Source of the DNA: Candidatus Woesearchaeota archaeon | Lineage (GTDB): Archaea; Nanobdellota; Nanobdellia; SCGC-AAA011-G17; PNOQ01 | Assembly (NCBI GenBank): GCA_018663865.1 | Contig: JABJPM010000017.1 | Coordinates: forward strand, 1-42,346 | Length of the DNA stretch: 42,346 nucleotides | Direction of reading: 5' to 3' | Shown here: positions 15,689-24,667 of the stretch, piece after piece | How positions within the stretch are numbered: position 1 is the first letter of the stretch | How the letters are laid out: each line of letters opens with the position of its first letter | Notes under the pieces: generated by a model | What the model was told of the DNA's origin: nothing | The model's input: only the letters and a program-made list of their open reading frames with translations | The model's database searches: none | Position numbers and translations under genes: made by a program

Positions 15689-17966
15689 TATTCACCTCTG
15701 TTTCCAACCATTCTTTCCACCTAAATAAGATTCTTTTGGTATTAAGTTCACCGTATTTTGTTAAAACAGAATCGGAAATTTTATGAAACTGATCATTGGC
15801 CGCAATAACAAATGGAGCCTCCAAAATAGACGCTCTTTTTGTTTTATGATAACTCTTTAATAATTCCTCTTTTATAGTTTTCCTAAGTATGATGTTTTCC
15901 CATACTGCATCCCAATCTCCTGCCCACTCTTTAACATTACCTGCAATTTGTTTTATGATTTCAGAATCCCCATTTAGTAAACTATCCGTGGGTTCCAATT
16001 CATCTGTTTCGGGATTATAAAGCATAAGATCTACAAATCCCCCTTCTTTTTGAGGATCATCATCCCATTCTTTTCTTACTTCAGTAATACTCAAAACTCT
16101 CCTCAATTTTTTTAAACCATCTGGAGATTTGATGGGGTTAGAAACCACAATTATATCTGTTGCTTTAAAACTTGTTCGTGGAACTCCCAAATCATTTACA
16201 ACCCTGTCAAAGATAGAATACGGGCTACCACCATGAATCGTTCCTGCAACAACATTCGCCAATGCGCCAACCCTCATGGCCTCATAAAGTGCTAATGCCT
16301 CTTTACTTCTTACTTCACCAACAATTAAACTACTATCTCCCAATCTTAAACTTGTTCTAATTCCTTCTTCCGCAGATAATTCCGTTCCGCCTTCCATTAA
16401 TGCGGAACGCACTTTCAGAGGCTGTATATTATATCCTAATTTTCTTAATGAACCTACTGGCAACTCCAAAGTATCTTCCACAGTAATTACTCTTGCCTTT
16501 CGCATAATCTCCACCATTGCAGCCCCCAATAATGAAGTTTTACCGCTACTCCGGGTTCCAGCGAATAACATTGTTCTTCCACCATCTATAAAAAAACTAA
16601 GTAATGCGGCCCCCATTGAATTTATCATTTTTTTGTCCATAAATAATGGGAATGTCCATGGATTGTCCCTATGCCTCCTAAAAGCATATCCTAATCCAAC
16701 CGGATTCAGGGGGGAAGTAATTATTGCCACTCTCGCCCGTGCGCCCGGAATAATTAATTCAGTATCTAAAACTGGATTTGCCTCATCGAGTGGCCTTCCG
16801 GAAATTAATCTAAATTTTGTAGCCCATCCCTCTCCATCCCTTTTACTAGGAATGATATTTGTCGAACAATCACCATAATCTTGATGAACTATATAGATTG
16901 GGCTTTCACCAATCGGACCATTAACTACAATATCCTGTATTTTTTCATCTGCCAAGATTATTTCCAGCAACCCAAATCCAACAGTATATCTTACCAAAAT
17001 TTTAGCTAATTTTTCAACTGTAGAATATTCAAGATCAATTCCTTTTCTTTGTGCCAACTCCCCAATAAGGTCCCTCCCAATATTAAAAAAGGTCTCCCTC
17101 GTCCTTTCAGGATTGGTAAATTCTTCAGCAACAGGTTCGTGTTCAGCTAAAACCGTTCGAGCAAGATCCAATAATTCTAGATAATCTTCACTCAAATTGA
17201 ACTCGGGTGGCGTCAAATGATACCTTGGTTTAATATCATCATCCAAATCAAAAATCATAACTGATGCATCATCATTCAAAAGATAGCTATCTATTTCTCC
17301 TGCATTCATCGGCGGTTCAGCCATCATCCGTGTGTGCATAAAATTTGGCGAAATTAGAGGTTTGAAATAATTTGAGTAAATTTTTCTATCCCCTATAACA
17401 AATCCATCTAATTCATCTTTTGTAAGAGAAATTAATTTTGTTTTTTCAATTAAATCAAACATTTCTTGTAATGTTTTCAAATAAGTATCTTCTTGGGTTT
17501 TTTCAAAATCAGATTCGATTTTGGTTAATTTAATCTTTTGTTCTCGAATCAATCTTTTTAATTCAACATATGCACCAATAGGATCGGACCTAATTAAATT
17601 CGTAACAATATATTGTAGTTCCCCAAACCTATTAGAAACAGAATTTGAATATCCCGGATCCATCCCTGTAGAGTATAAACTAATAACTTTTTTTTGTTTT
17701 GTTAAATAAACATAAATATTTGCAATTTCCCTCAACATTTTAGTTTGTTCTACATCATATAAATAATTCTTGTCTGCAGAAAGAACTAATCTAGAAATAT
17801 TTGGACTTTCAACAATCCTATCAATTATAGATGCCATACATAATTTATTATTTTCAATTGAAGGCGGATACGACAATCCAATGAAATTCACTTTCATAAT
17901 ATGGTCATCGCCCTCTTGTACGATTTCATATTCCCCGGGTTTCAATTTTTTTCTAGAAATTGACAT
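15672..17966 (-). CDS. Type II/IV secretion ATPase (FlaI/GspE/VirB11-like)
   Basis: A 764-residue motor ATPase. The N-terminal ~290 residues are a family-specific region. The secretion-ATPase core follows: VRYTVGFGLLEIIL, DIVVNGP, FRLISGRPLDEANPVLD, Walker A GTRSSGKTS (about 467-475), the Asp box VITVEDTLELP, Walker B region DSSLIVGEVRS, and the His box GTIHGGSPYS. The C-terminal ~110 residues extend past the usual FlaI end. ATG 17966 is preferred over the ATG at 17990 because GGGGAG and GGTGAT stand just upstream. It should drive assembly of the filament encoded at 8211-13512 together with the platform protein, which follows with a 17-nt overlap. Confidence 0.9.
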   Translation of the reverse strand: MSISRKKLKPGEYEIVQEGDDHIMKVNFIGLSYPPSIENNKLCMASIIDRIVESPNISRLVLSADKNYLYDVEQTKMLREIANIYVYLTKQKKVISLYSTGMDPGYSNSVSNRFGELQYIVTNLIRSDPIGAYVELKRLIREQKIKLTKIESDFEKTQEDTYLKTLQEMFDLIEKTKLISLTKDELDGFVIGDRKIYSNYFKPLISPNFMHTRMMAEPPMNAGEIDSYLLNDDASVMIFDLDDDIKPRYHLTPPEFNLSEDYLELLDLARTVLAEHEPVAEEFTNPERTRETFFNIGRDLIGELAQRKGIDLEYSTVEKLAKILVRYTVGFGLLEIILADEKIQDIVVNGPIGESPIYIVHQDYGDCSTNIIPSKRDGEGWATKFRLISGRPLDEANPVLDTELIIPGARARVAIITSPLNPVGLGYAFRRHRDNPWTFPLFMDKKMINSMGAALLSFFIDGGRTMLFAGTRSSGKTSLLGAAMVEIMRKARVITVEDTLELPVGSLRKLGYNIQPLKVRSALMEGGTELSAEEGIRTSLRLGDSSLIVGEVRSKEALALYEAMRVGALANVVAGTIHGGSPYSIFDRVVNDLGVPRTSFKATDIIVVSNPIKSPDGLKKLRRVLSITEVRKEWDDDPQKEGGFVDLMLYNPETDELEPTDSLLNGDSEIIKQIAGNVKEWAGDWDAVWENIILRKTIKEELLKSYHKTKRASILEAPFVIAANDQFHKISDSVLTKYGELNTKRILFRWKEWLETEVNNADFK

Positions 17967-18006
17967 ATCACCACTCCCCTTTGACAACATAACTTTTAAT
18001 ATACAT

Positions 18007-18026
18007 CTATGTAAATAAATACATAG
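18007..18026. promoter_or_regulatory. Inverted repeat in the divergent filament promoter
   Basis: CTATGTA and TACATAG form 7-nt arms around a 6-nt AT spacer. It lies between the ATPase gene (minus) and the coiled-coil gene (plus), overlapping plausible TATA elements of both. A dimeric regulator site or simply an AT-rich promoter palindrome would both fit. Confidence 0.45.
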
Positions 18027-18052
18027 TATTATTAAATACTTTTCGATTTAAA

Positions 18053-18439
18053 ATGACACAACCAATCCCTGTACAACCAAATTATGTAAATCCGAATGAA
18101 TTGAATACGAGAATCAGAATTTTAGAAGGGAAATATAATTTAACAAGAGAGCGAATGTTATTAATAAATCAGAATATGGTTGACCATTATAAAACATTAA
18201 ACGATGAAATACGAATAATAAAAAAAGATTTAAAAGAAATAAAGGAGACCATGGAGACAATAAAAGATACAAATAGAAACATGATTAAAGAAATGTCTTT
18301 TTTTGCCAGAAAAGAACAACTAAAAGTTTTAGAAAAATATATTAACATGTGGAATCCATTGAACTTTGTAACAAAAGAAGAAGTATTAGAATTAATAAAT
18401 AAAAAAGGTGATAAACATGATTCCAGAAAGAAAAAATGA
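18053..18439 (+). CDS. Cytosolic coiled-coil protein of the filament locus
   Basis: A 128-residue protein: a Pro/Asn-rich start, then a long heptad-like helix (about 18-100) and the motif WNPLNFVTKEEVLELI near the C-terminus. It lacks any membrane segment. Archaellum loci encode small cytosolic FlaC/D/E proteins with coiled coils; by position and layout this could play a similar adaptor part, but I see no firm sequence match. It overlaps the next gene by 23 nt and is divergent from the ATPase gene. Confidence 0.78.
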   Translation: MTQPIPVQPNYVNPNELNTRIRILEGKYNLTRERMLLINQNMVDHYKTLNDEIRIIKKDLKEIKETMETIKDTNRNMIKEMSFFARKEQLKVLEKYINMWNPLNFVTKEEVLELINKKGDKHDSRKKK

Positions 18440-19049
18440 TGCTACAAAAAGGGTCCTTGATTTACAAAAAAATGGTATGCAAGGAAAAGACATTGAGAAT
18501 ACTATGCAACAAGAAAAATTTAATTCTGGCGATATTTCAGCAGGAATAGATCAGGCGGCAGTAAAAAATGAAATTGCCCCGGTAAGAGAACCCTTAAATT
18601 TAGATAGTGTTCCCTCTCCCCAGAATGCTCCTTTAGAGACTGCACAACCTCCTGCAATTCCACAACAAACTGCGCCAGGAATACCTAGCACCACGTCTTT
18701 TGCACCAGAACCAGTAGGAAGGGCAAATTATGAAGCAATCGAGGAAATCGCAGAATCGGTAATTTCGGAAAAATGGGAAGAAATGATTTCTAACATTGGA
18801 GATTTAAGATTATGGAAAGAAAAAGTAGAGACTGATCTTTCTGGAGTAAAACAAGAAATTTTAAGAATTGAATCAAGATTCGAAAATTTACAAAAAGCAG
18901 TTTTGGGTAAAGTTGGAGAGTATAGTGAAGGCGTTACAAATCTAACTACTGAAATGAAGGCAATGGAAAAAGTTTTTGAAAAGATTTTAGAACCATTGAC
19001 TAGAAATGTGAAAGAACTTGATGAGATCACTAAAAAAATGAAAAAATAA
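18417..19049 (+). CDS. Coiled-coil protein with proline-rich linker
   Basis: About 210 residues. The N-terminal ~50 residues look helical (NDATKRVLDLQKNGMQGKDIE), a Pro/Ala/Thr-rich linker spans about 65-105, and two long coiled-coil helices fill the C-terminus (about 110-210). The start ATG 18417 is preceded by AAAGGTGAT, a good ribosome binding site; a GTG at 18408 lies inside that site and was rejected. The first region resembles a small helical module also seen in filament-locus proteins, but I do not assign a family. It is co-transcribed with the preceding coiled-coil gene. Confidence 0.8.
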   Translation: MIPERKNDATKRVLDLQKNGMQGKDIENTMQQEKFNSGDISAGIDQAAVKNEIAPVREPLNLDSVPSPQNAPLETAQPPAIPQQTAPGIPSTTSFAPEPVGRANYEAIEEIAESVISEKWEEMISNIGDLRLWKEKVETDLSGVKQEILRIESRFENLQKAVLGKVGEYSEGVTNLTTEMKAMEKVFEKILEPLTRNVKELDEITKKMKK

Positions 19050-19058
19050 TTTTTTTTT
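19050..19058 (+). terminator. Short T tract between convergent genes
   Basis: The plus-strand stop is followed by eight T residues, enough for an archaeal terminator. The convergent neighbour ends at 19057. Confidence 0.4.
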
Positions 19059-19551
19059 ATTCTCTTAATTTATTTATTAAAATTGTAGCCAATAAAAATA
19101 TAAATACTACTCCAAAAACTTTTGGATGAAAAATAGTTCTTAATGTTTCCCAGCCAGGATCTGCCCCTGCAGAATATGGATTAAAAACAGGCCCAAATGT
19201 AGATGAAATTACAATCATTAAAACTATTACTGAAACATAAAGCAAAATACTTTTTCCAATTGGCATTTCCGTTATTTCTCCAACATTGCCAGTAGAGATC
19301 ATTAGTGTCATCATAACAACTGCAACGGTTATCAAAACATACCAAACACTCAATGTACCAACAAAACTCGCAGCATTCTCAGATATTAAAGTTAATAGTG
19401 CCACAATTAATGCAGCAATAAAATCTAATTTTTGCACCCCTCCAAGAATTTTACTCTTTTGTAAAAGGGCATAAATAATAACAAAAATTAAAATAAAAAC
19501 TAAAACCGGAGCAAGATATTGTATTAACCCTGCATCCCATAATGTGGCCAT
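19057..19551 (-). CDS. Polytopic membrane protein, copy 3 of a tandem family
   Basis: A 164-residue protein with about five hydrophobic segments. The N-terminal block LAPVLVFILIFVIIYALLQKSKILGG aligns with the corresponding blocks of the two upstream genes, followed in each by a second segment that starts around NVVVSLIIGF or FIAALIVAL. The fold and function are unknown. It lies 3 nt after the previous gene. The family looks like an integral membrane part of the filament machinery, by context only. Confidence 0.82.
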   Translation of the reverse strand: MATLWDAGLIQYLAPVLVFILIFVIIYALLQKSKILGGVQKLDFIAALIVALLTLISENAASFVGTLSVWYVLITVAVVMMTLMISTGNVGEITEMPIGKSILLYVSVIVLMIVISSTFGPVFNPYSAGADPGWETLRTIFHPKVFGVVFIFLLATILINKLRE

Positions 19552-19554
19552 TTA

Positions 19555-20106
19555 TTAATCCCCTGAATCCCTTCGCGTTCTTGCTTTTTTAGCATCATCC
19601 TTGCTAGCATAAGCAACTAACCAGATGAATCCCGCAAAAACCCCTACAACCAATAAAGTGGATAAATAAGATTCCAGATAATAAAACCAATGTGGAGTTG
19701 AAAGTCCGTATGTTCCAGAAGATAAAGACCAAAATAATGCGATAAGAGTGATAATTATTCCCAAAATAGCCCCTCCACCGGATCCAAAATCACTATCGCC
19801 TCCAAACATTGAAACAACTAACATCATCATTATACCAAGCACAATGAAAAATGCCATCCGGGATAAATATGCATTCATCCACATGATAATTGCAGGTTCG
19901 GACAATATTAAAAATCCAATTATTAAAGAAACTACTACATTAATATTTGTTTTCGCAGCAGGATTATCTCCATCCCCTACTTTTCCAAAGATCTTAGTTT
20001 TTTCAAGTATTGCAAAAACAACTACAAAAACTAACATGAAGGGTAAAACATACTCATAAAAACCCATGCTCTCTAACTCATAAAATAGTGATCTCATATC
20101 AATCAT
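19555..20106 (-). CDS. Polytopic membrane protein, copy 2 of a tandem family
   Basis: A 183-residue protein with about five membrane segments. Near the N-terminus it has YVLPFMLVFVVVFAILEKTKIFGK, almost the same as in the upstream copy, and a similar second helix (NVVVSLIIGFLIL). Between helices 3 and 4 it has a Gly-rich stretch (GGDSDFGSGGGA), and the C-terminus is basic then acidic. Its start overlaps the upstream stop by one base. Confidence 0.84.
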   Translation of the reverse strand: MIDMRSLFYELESMGFYEYVLPFMLVFVVVFAILEKTKIFGKVGDGDNPAAKTNINVVVSLIIGFLILSEPAIIMWMNAYLSRMAFFIVLGIMMMLVVSMFGGDSDFGSGGGAILGIIITLIALFWSLSSGTYGLSTPHWFYYLESYLSTLLVVGVFAGFIWLVAYASKDDAKKARTRRDSGD

Positions 20107-20660
20107 TAATCATCATCTCCCTTTGGTTGTTTAGTAATAAACACTATCAATCCGATTATTACTCCAACAACAGCGACTCCAATGAAAATTTCTTGCATCG
20201 CCCCTCCGCTAACCGAACTAAATAATTTTGATAATAATGAAACTCCGGGCGAGACCATATATGCACCCATAAAAATTAAAGCTAAAGCAATAAACATTAC
20301 AAATGAAAAAAATATGTACCATTTAGATTCATTTTCTTTAAAATCGAATTCTTCTGTTTTCCAAAAAATACCCAACATCAATAAAAAGGACATTGCAATA
20401 ACAATCATTAATGCTATATTTGGTAATGCTGAAGTGATTATATTTACTGCCTTATTTGCAGAAACAAATAATAATGCAACAACTAATGCTACAATAGAAT
20501 TTAAATTTTTCTTTGGTTCACCAGAACTTTCTTTACCTAAAATTAAAGTCTTCTCTAATATTGCAAAAATAATTGCAAAAATAAGTAAAAATGGCAAGAC
20601 AACATCAAATAGTCCAAAGTCCTGCAAAAATTCTATTGATCCTCTTAAAACTGATGTCAT
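20106..20660 (-). CDS. Polytopic membrane protein, copy 1 of a tandem family
   Basis: A 184-residue protein with about five membrane segments. Key block: VVLPFLLIFAIIFAILEKTLILGK at residues 20-43. The C-terminus KQPKGDDD is cytosolic by the positive-inside rule. A TTTTAAATA-type element about 26 nt upstream of the ATG suggests it heads this three-gene leaderless unit. The unit converges on the coiled-coil genes of the filament locus. No known family is recognised. Confidence 0.84.
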   Translation of the reverse strand: MTSVLRGSIEFLQDFGLFDVVLPFLLIFAIIFAILEKTLILGKESSGEPKKNLNSIVALVVALLFVSANKAVNIITSALPNIALMIVIAMSFLLMLGIFWKTEEFDFKENESKWYIFFSFVMFIALALIFMGAYMVSPGVSLLSKLFSSVSGGAMQEIFIGVAVVGVIIGLIVFITKQPKGDDD

Positions 20661-20701
20661 TGAACAAAAAATGAAGATGGGAGTATTTAAAAGTTATGTT
20701 T

Positions 20702-20983
20702 TTACTCCTCTTCTGGCATCGGCGCCTCATCATTATATGTTGGTACTGCGGCCTTACTAATAATCATTATATCTCCGATCGACTTAACAAGTTGCTGGGG
20801 TACAATAACTCCTTTTGCTCCGCCCAAGATTTTATTCAAATAAGAACGTTTTGTTGCCCTAACTCTCCATCCGAAAACTTTATTAGATGCCAAAATTGAC
20901 TCTTCAACATCTCCGAAATAATCACCAGAATCGGTATAAACTTCCATACTATAAATATCGCTTATTTTTTTAGTCTTTAACAT
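20702..20983 (-). CDS. PRC-barrel domain protein
   Basis: A 93-residue protein. MLKTKKISDIYSMEVYTDSGDYFGDVEE followed by strands RVRATKRSYL and GVIVPQQLVKSIGDIMII is the PRC-barrel pattern. In euryarchaea, single-domain PRC-barrel proteins include division proteins of the CdpB type; others have different roles, so I do not assign one. ATG 20983 is favoured over upstream codons because AAGGAGG stands just before it. The C-terminus is acidic (PMPEEE). Confidence 0.85.
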   Translation of the reverse strand: MLKTKKISDIYSMEVYTDSGDYFGDVEESILASNKVFGWRVRATKRSYLNKILGGAKGVIVPQQLVKSIGDIMIISKAAVPTYNDEAPMPEEE

Positions 20984-21046
20984 TATAATCCTCCTTTTTA
21001 CAAAATTAAGAAGTCTTTTAAACTTTATATACTTTTCTTTTCTAAA

Positions 21047-21715
21047 ATGCAATATAATAATTTATCTATAATCGGCACATCACATATTTCAAAACATAGT
21101 GTTGAAGAAGTAAAAGATCATATCTTAACCAAAAATCCAGATATAATTGCAATAGAGTTAGATAGGTCGAGAGCACACGCATTACTTAGTAAAAAAAAGA
21201 AAATTAAATTAAAAGATATAAAAAAAATAGGCGTAACAGGGATAATATTCGGTTTGATTGCAGGATATATCGAAAAAAAATTAGGCAAATTAGTAAAAAC
21301 AAAACCTGGATCTGAAATGTTGATTGCAATAAAATTAGCAAAAAAAGAAAATATCCCTATTTTATTAATGGATCAAGACATAAGGATTACTCTAAAAAAA
21401 ATATCAAAAGGAATGCCCTTAAAAGAAAAACTAAAATTTTTAAAAGACCTCATATTTTCAAAAACTAATCAGAAAGAATTAGAAAAAATAGATATATCTA
21501 AAGTGCCAACAGATAAAATAATTGAAGAAATGACTAAAGAATTCAAAAAAAGATATCCAACACTTTACAAAATATTAATTACTGAACGAAATGAAATAAT
21601 GGCAAAAAACTTAAATAATCTAATAATAAATAATAAAGATAAAAAAATACTTGCAATTATGGGTGCAGGGCATAAAAAAGAAATAGAAAAAATATTAAAA
21701 AATGGAAATATATAA
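21047..21715 (+). CDS. TraB/GumN-family protein, soluble short form
   Basis: A 222-residue protein with the TraB family hallmarks: GTSHIS near the start (residues 10-15), IAIELDRSRAHAL, the ERNEIMAKNL segment and a C-terminal GAGH. Archaeal and bacterial TraB-like proteins often carry a C-terminal membrane region; this one stops directly after GAGH and one more helix. The activity of archaeal members is not settled; a metal-dependent peptidase-like fold has been proposed. The next gene starts 14 nt inside its 3' end, so they are co-transcribed. Confidence 0.88.
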   Translation: MQYNNLSIIGTSHISKHSVEEVKDHILTKNPDIIAIELDRSRAHALLSKKKKIKLKDIKKIGVTGIIFGLIAGYIEKKLGKLVKTKPGSEMLIAIKLAKKENIPILLMDQDIRITLKKISKGMPLKEKLKFLKDLIFSKTNQKELEKIDISKVPTDKIIEEMTKEFKKRYPTLYKILITERNEIMAKNLNNLIINNKDKKILAIMGAGHKKEIEKILKNGNI

Positions 21716-22427
21716 TAAAAAAGAAATATTGAACCTATTTTTAGGGGCGATTATTCTTGGATTTATATTTTCTGCCAGAGGGTGGGGCCATTCAACATTT
21801 AATTTTGGAATTGGATTTTCAAATTTGATTCGGATGTCGATTTTATCATTCATAGTATTGTTAACCTACCAAACTTCCCATAAATTAATTGCAAAAAAAT
21901 ATCATGCACATTCCACATTTAGATTATGGTCGATGAGGAGATGGGGGTTTACAAAAAATGCTAAATTTAAGAGGCCATTCCTAGCAGGGATCATAATTCC
22001 CTTATTTTTTTCATTAATATCAAATGGATTTCTAAATTTTGCGGCAATTGGAAGTTCCGAAATAACTACAATTAATAAAAAAAGAATTGGCAAAAAATAT
22101 AAGCACATCTCAGAACAAGAATTGGCAAAAATACATTTAGTTGGACCACTAACAATATTATTGTTATCTTTGATTTTAATACAATTTCCGAGCTTTGAAG
22201 AAATTGTAAAAATCTCCTACACACTTGCAATATTTTCAATGTTGCCAATTTCTGGCTTGGATGGCGGGAAAATATTTTTTAGTTCACTGCCATTATACAT
22301 TTTTGGATTTGGATTCATTTGTTTGGCTACAATTTTAATTCAATTTTTAGCGCCAGTATGGACCTTGATAATCTCAATAATAACTGCAATAATCCTTTTA
22401 TCGATATTCTTAGAAAGTAATTTTTAA
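21702..22427 (+). CDS. Site-2-protease-like membrane protein with degenerate HExxH
   Basis: A 241-residue protein with about six hydrophobic segments. The second motif of the M50 family is kept: LPISGLDGGKIF (LDGG at 186-189). At the usual HELAHK position, however, it reads YQTSHK (Tyr56, Gln57, His60), with the flanking LIAKKYHAHSTFRLW still matching archaeal M50 proteins. One His ligand and the catalytic Glu are therefore replaced. It is either a catalytically dead homologue, comparable in logic to iRhoms, or it has rewired chemistry. It overlaps the TraB-like gene by 14 nt. Confidence 0.75.
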   Translation: MEIYNKKEILNLFLGAIILGFIFSARGWGHSTFNFGIGFSNLIRMSILSFIVLLTYQTSHKLIAKKYHAHSTFRLWSMRRWGFTKNAKFKRPFLAGIIIPLFFSLISNGFLNFAAIGSSEITTINKKRIGKKYKHISEQELAKIHLVGPLTILLLSLILIQFPSFEEIVKISYTLAIFSMLPISGLDGGKIFFSSLPLYIFGFGFICLATILIQFLAPVWTLIISIITAIILLSIFLESNF

Positions 22428-22451
22428 TGCTTGCCAAACACTAGAAAACAA

Positions 22452-22459
22452 TTTATAAA
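22452..22459 (+). promoter_or_regulatory. TATA box of hef
   Basis: TTTATAAA is centred 25.5 nt before ATG 22481, so the first in-frame ATG (22463) would lie upstream of the transcript start. Confidence 0.6.
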
Positions 22460-22480
22460 TAAATGATTATATGCAAAAAG

Positions 22481-24667
22481 ATGCACAATATAAAAAATTT
22501 CAAACCTAGGCGATATCAAGAAACAATTCTAAATACGTGTACAAATAAAAATACATTGGTTGTATTGCCCACAGGACTAGGAAAAACAAAAATAGCTATA
22601 TTAACAGCAATTACAAGATTAAATCAATATCCCGATTCAAAAATATTATTTTTAACGCCAACAAAACCTTTGGCAAATCAAATATATGAAGAATTCAAAG
22701 AGTCTACGAATGTCTCAGAAATATCCCTGTTTACGGGGGCAGTCCCTCCAAAAAAAAGAAAAGAATTGTATGAAACTGCAAAAATAATTATAAGTACTCC
22801 CCAGGGGATTGAAAATGACATAATAAATAATTCAATAGATATAAAAAAAATATCTCTACTTGCGATAGATGAAGCTCACCGCGCAGTAAAGGATTACTCA
22901 TATACCTGGATTGCAAAACAGTACAGGAATAATGCAAATTCAGAACGAATAATTGGATTGACTGCTTCTCCTGGATCCGAATTAGAAACAATAAATGAGG
23001 TTTGTGAAAATTTATTTAGTGAAGAGATAGAATTAAGGACTGAATCGGATGAAGATGTTAAACCCTATATCCACAAAACAAAAGTTGAAAATATAAAGGT
23101 AGAATTACCAGAAGATTTTAAAAAAATAAAAAAATATTTGGAGGATTCTTTTAATTCTAAAAAAATTAAATTGAAAAATAAAGGGTATGCATTAACCCAG
23201 AATACTAAAAAAGAAATACTTAACCTACAATTTTTATTGCAGAAACAAATTACAAAGGGAGAAAAGGATTATGAAATTTTCCAATCGATATCGTTAGTTG
23301 CCGAATTACTAAAGATAAATCATGCAATTGAAATGTTAGAAACTCAAGGTTTAGAAAGTTTAAACAATTATTTATCCCCTTTATTCGAAAAGGCATCAAT
23401 GCAAAAATCGAAAGCAGTAAAAAATATGATTATGGATCCAAATATGGTAGCAGCATACCAAAAAACTAAATTATCAATAGATATGAAAATAAAACATCCA
23501 AAAAAAATTAAATTGTTAGAAATTATAAAAAAAGAAATTTCTGAAAATCCCTCCATAAGGATAATAATATTTAATCAATATAGGGATTCTGCAAAATCGA
23601 TAGAAAATGAATTAAACGAAATAGAAGATATAAATGCAAAATTATTTGTAGGGCAAACAAAAAAGAATGGGACAGGGTTAACTCAAAAAAAACAAATAGA
23701 GATAATAAATGATTTTGAAAAAAATAAATATAATTGCCTAGTATCCACTTCAATTGGCGAAGAAGGATTGGATATTCCAAAAGTAGACTTGGTCATATTC
23801 TATGAACCAATACCTTCTGCAATACGATCAATCCAAAGGAGAGGTAGAACTGCAAGGCATGCTTCAGGAAAATTAATAGTTTTAATAACAAAAAACACAA
23901 GAGATGAGGCATATCACTGGACCGCATACCATAAAGAAAAGCGGATGCACAAGGTATTGCAAGATATTAAAAACAAAAGAATAGAGGTGAAACAACCGAC
24001 CTTGGACAAATTTATACATGAAAAAGAAGATTTGATTATTTTTGCAGATAGTAGGGAGGGCGGATCAAGAGTTATTAAAAAAATAAAAGAGATGGGAGTG
24101 AATATTCAATTGAAAACGATGACTACTGCAGATTTTGTAGTTTCTTCAAGGGTTGCGATAGAACGGAAAACAACCAGGGATTTTGTAGATTCAATAATAG
24201 ATAAAAGATTACTTAGCCAATTGAAAGATTTGAAACAATATTATGAAAGGCCACTAATAATAATCGAGGGTGAAGAAGATATCTACTCAGTAAGAAAAAT
24301 TCACCCAAATGCCATAAGGGGCATGTTATCTACAATTGCAATATCATACGGCATACCGATATTACACACAAAATCTCCGGGAGAAACGGCTGAGTTAATA
24401 AAATCAATTGCAAAAAAAGAACAAAATTATGTAAAAAAAGATTTTGGTATAAGGGTAGACAAAAAACCATTAACAACAAAAGAACAACAAGAATTTATAA
24501 TCGAATCATTGCCGGGAATAGGGCCATCATTAGCAAAATCACTATTAAATAAATTTGGTTCGGTTGAAAAAATAATAAATGCTGATCAAAAAAATCTGAT
24601 AAATATAGATCAATTGGGTGAAAAAAAAGCAGAAGAGATTATTAAAATTATAAAAGAAGAATATTAA
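22481..24667 (+). CDS. hef: Hef-type helicase/nuclease (FANCM-XPF homologue)
   Basis: A 728-residue protein. The SF2 helicase part has Walker A PTGLGKT (30-36), DEAH (about 130), TASPG and the motif VI region QRRGRTAR. An XPF/ERCC4 nuclease domain follows (about 530-660), with ADSREGG and the catalytic ERKTTRDF. It ends in tandem helix-hairpin-helix motifs (LPGIGPSLAKSLL; IDQLGEKKAEEII). Hef processes stalled or branched replication forks. The start at 22481 is set by the TATA box. Its 3' end overlaps the convergent M64-like gene by 4 nt. Confidence 0.95.
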   Translation: MHNIKNFKPRRYQETILNTCTNKNTLVVLPTGLGKTKIAILTAITRLNQYPDSKILFLTPTKPLANQIYEEFKESTNVSEISLFTGAVPPKKRKELYETAKIIISTPQGIENDIINNSIDIKKISLLAIDEAHRAVKDYSYTWIAKQYRNNANSERIIGLTASPGSELETINEVCENLFSEEIELRTESDEDVKPYIHKTKVENIKVELPEDFKKIKKYLEDSFNSKKIKLKNKGYALTQNTKKEILNLQFLLQKQITKGEKDYEIFQSISLVAELLKINHAIEMLETQGLESLNNYLSPLFEKASMQKSKAVKNMIMDPNMVAAYQKTKLSIDMKIKHPKKIKLLEIIKKEISENPSIRIIIFNQYRDSAKSIENELNEIEDINAKLFVGQTKKNGTGLTQKKQIEIINDFEKNKYNCLVSTSIGEEGLDIPKVDLVIFYEPIPSAIRSIQRRGRTARHASGKLIVLITKNTRDEAYHWTAYHKEKRMHKVLQDIKNKRIEVKQPTLDKFIHEKEDLIIFADSREGGSRVIKKIKEMGVNIQLKTMTTADFVVSSRVAIERKTTRDFVDSIIDKRLLSQLKDLKQYYERPLIIIEGEEDIYSVRKIHPNAIRGMLSTIAISYGIPILHTKSPGETAELIKSIAKKEQNYVKKDFGIRVDKKPLTTKEQQEFIIESLPGIGPSLAKSLLNKFGSVEKIINADQKNLINIDQLGEKKAEEIIKIIKEEY

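Noticed and set aside
20182-20760. Plus-strand ORF of 192 residues
   Set aside because: Antisense to a membrane-protein gene; composition is the reverse of hydrophobic codons, typical of a shadow.
22463-22480. First ATG of the Hef frame as start
   Set aside because: It lies upstream of the transcript start predicted from the TATA box at 22452-22459.
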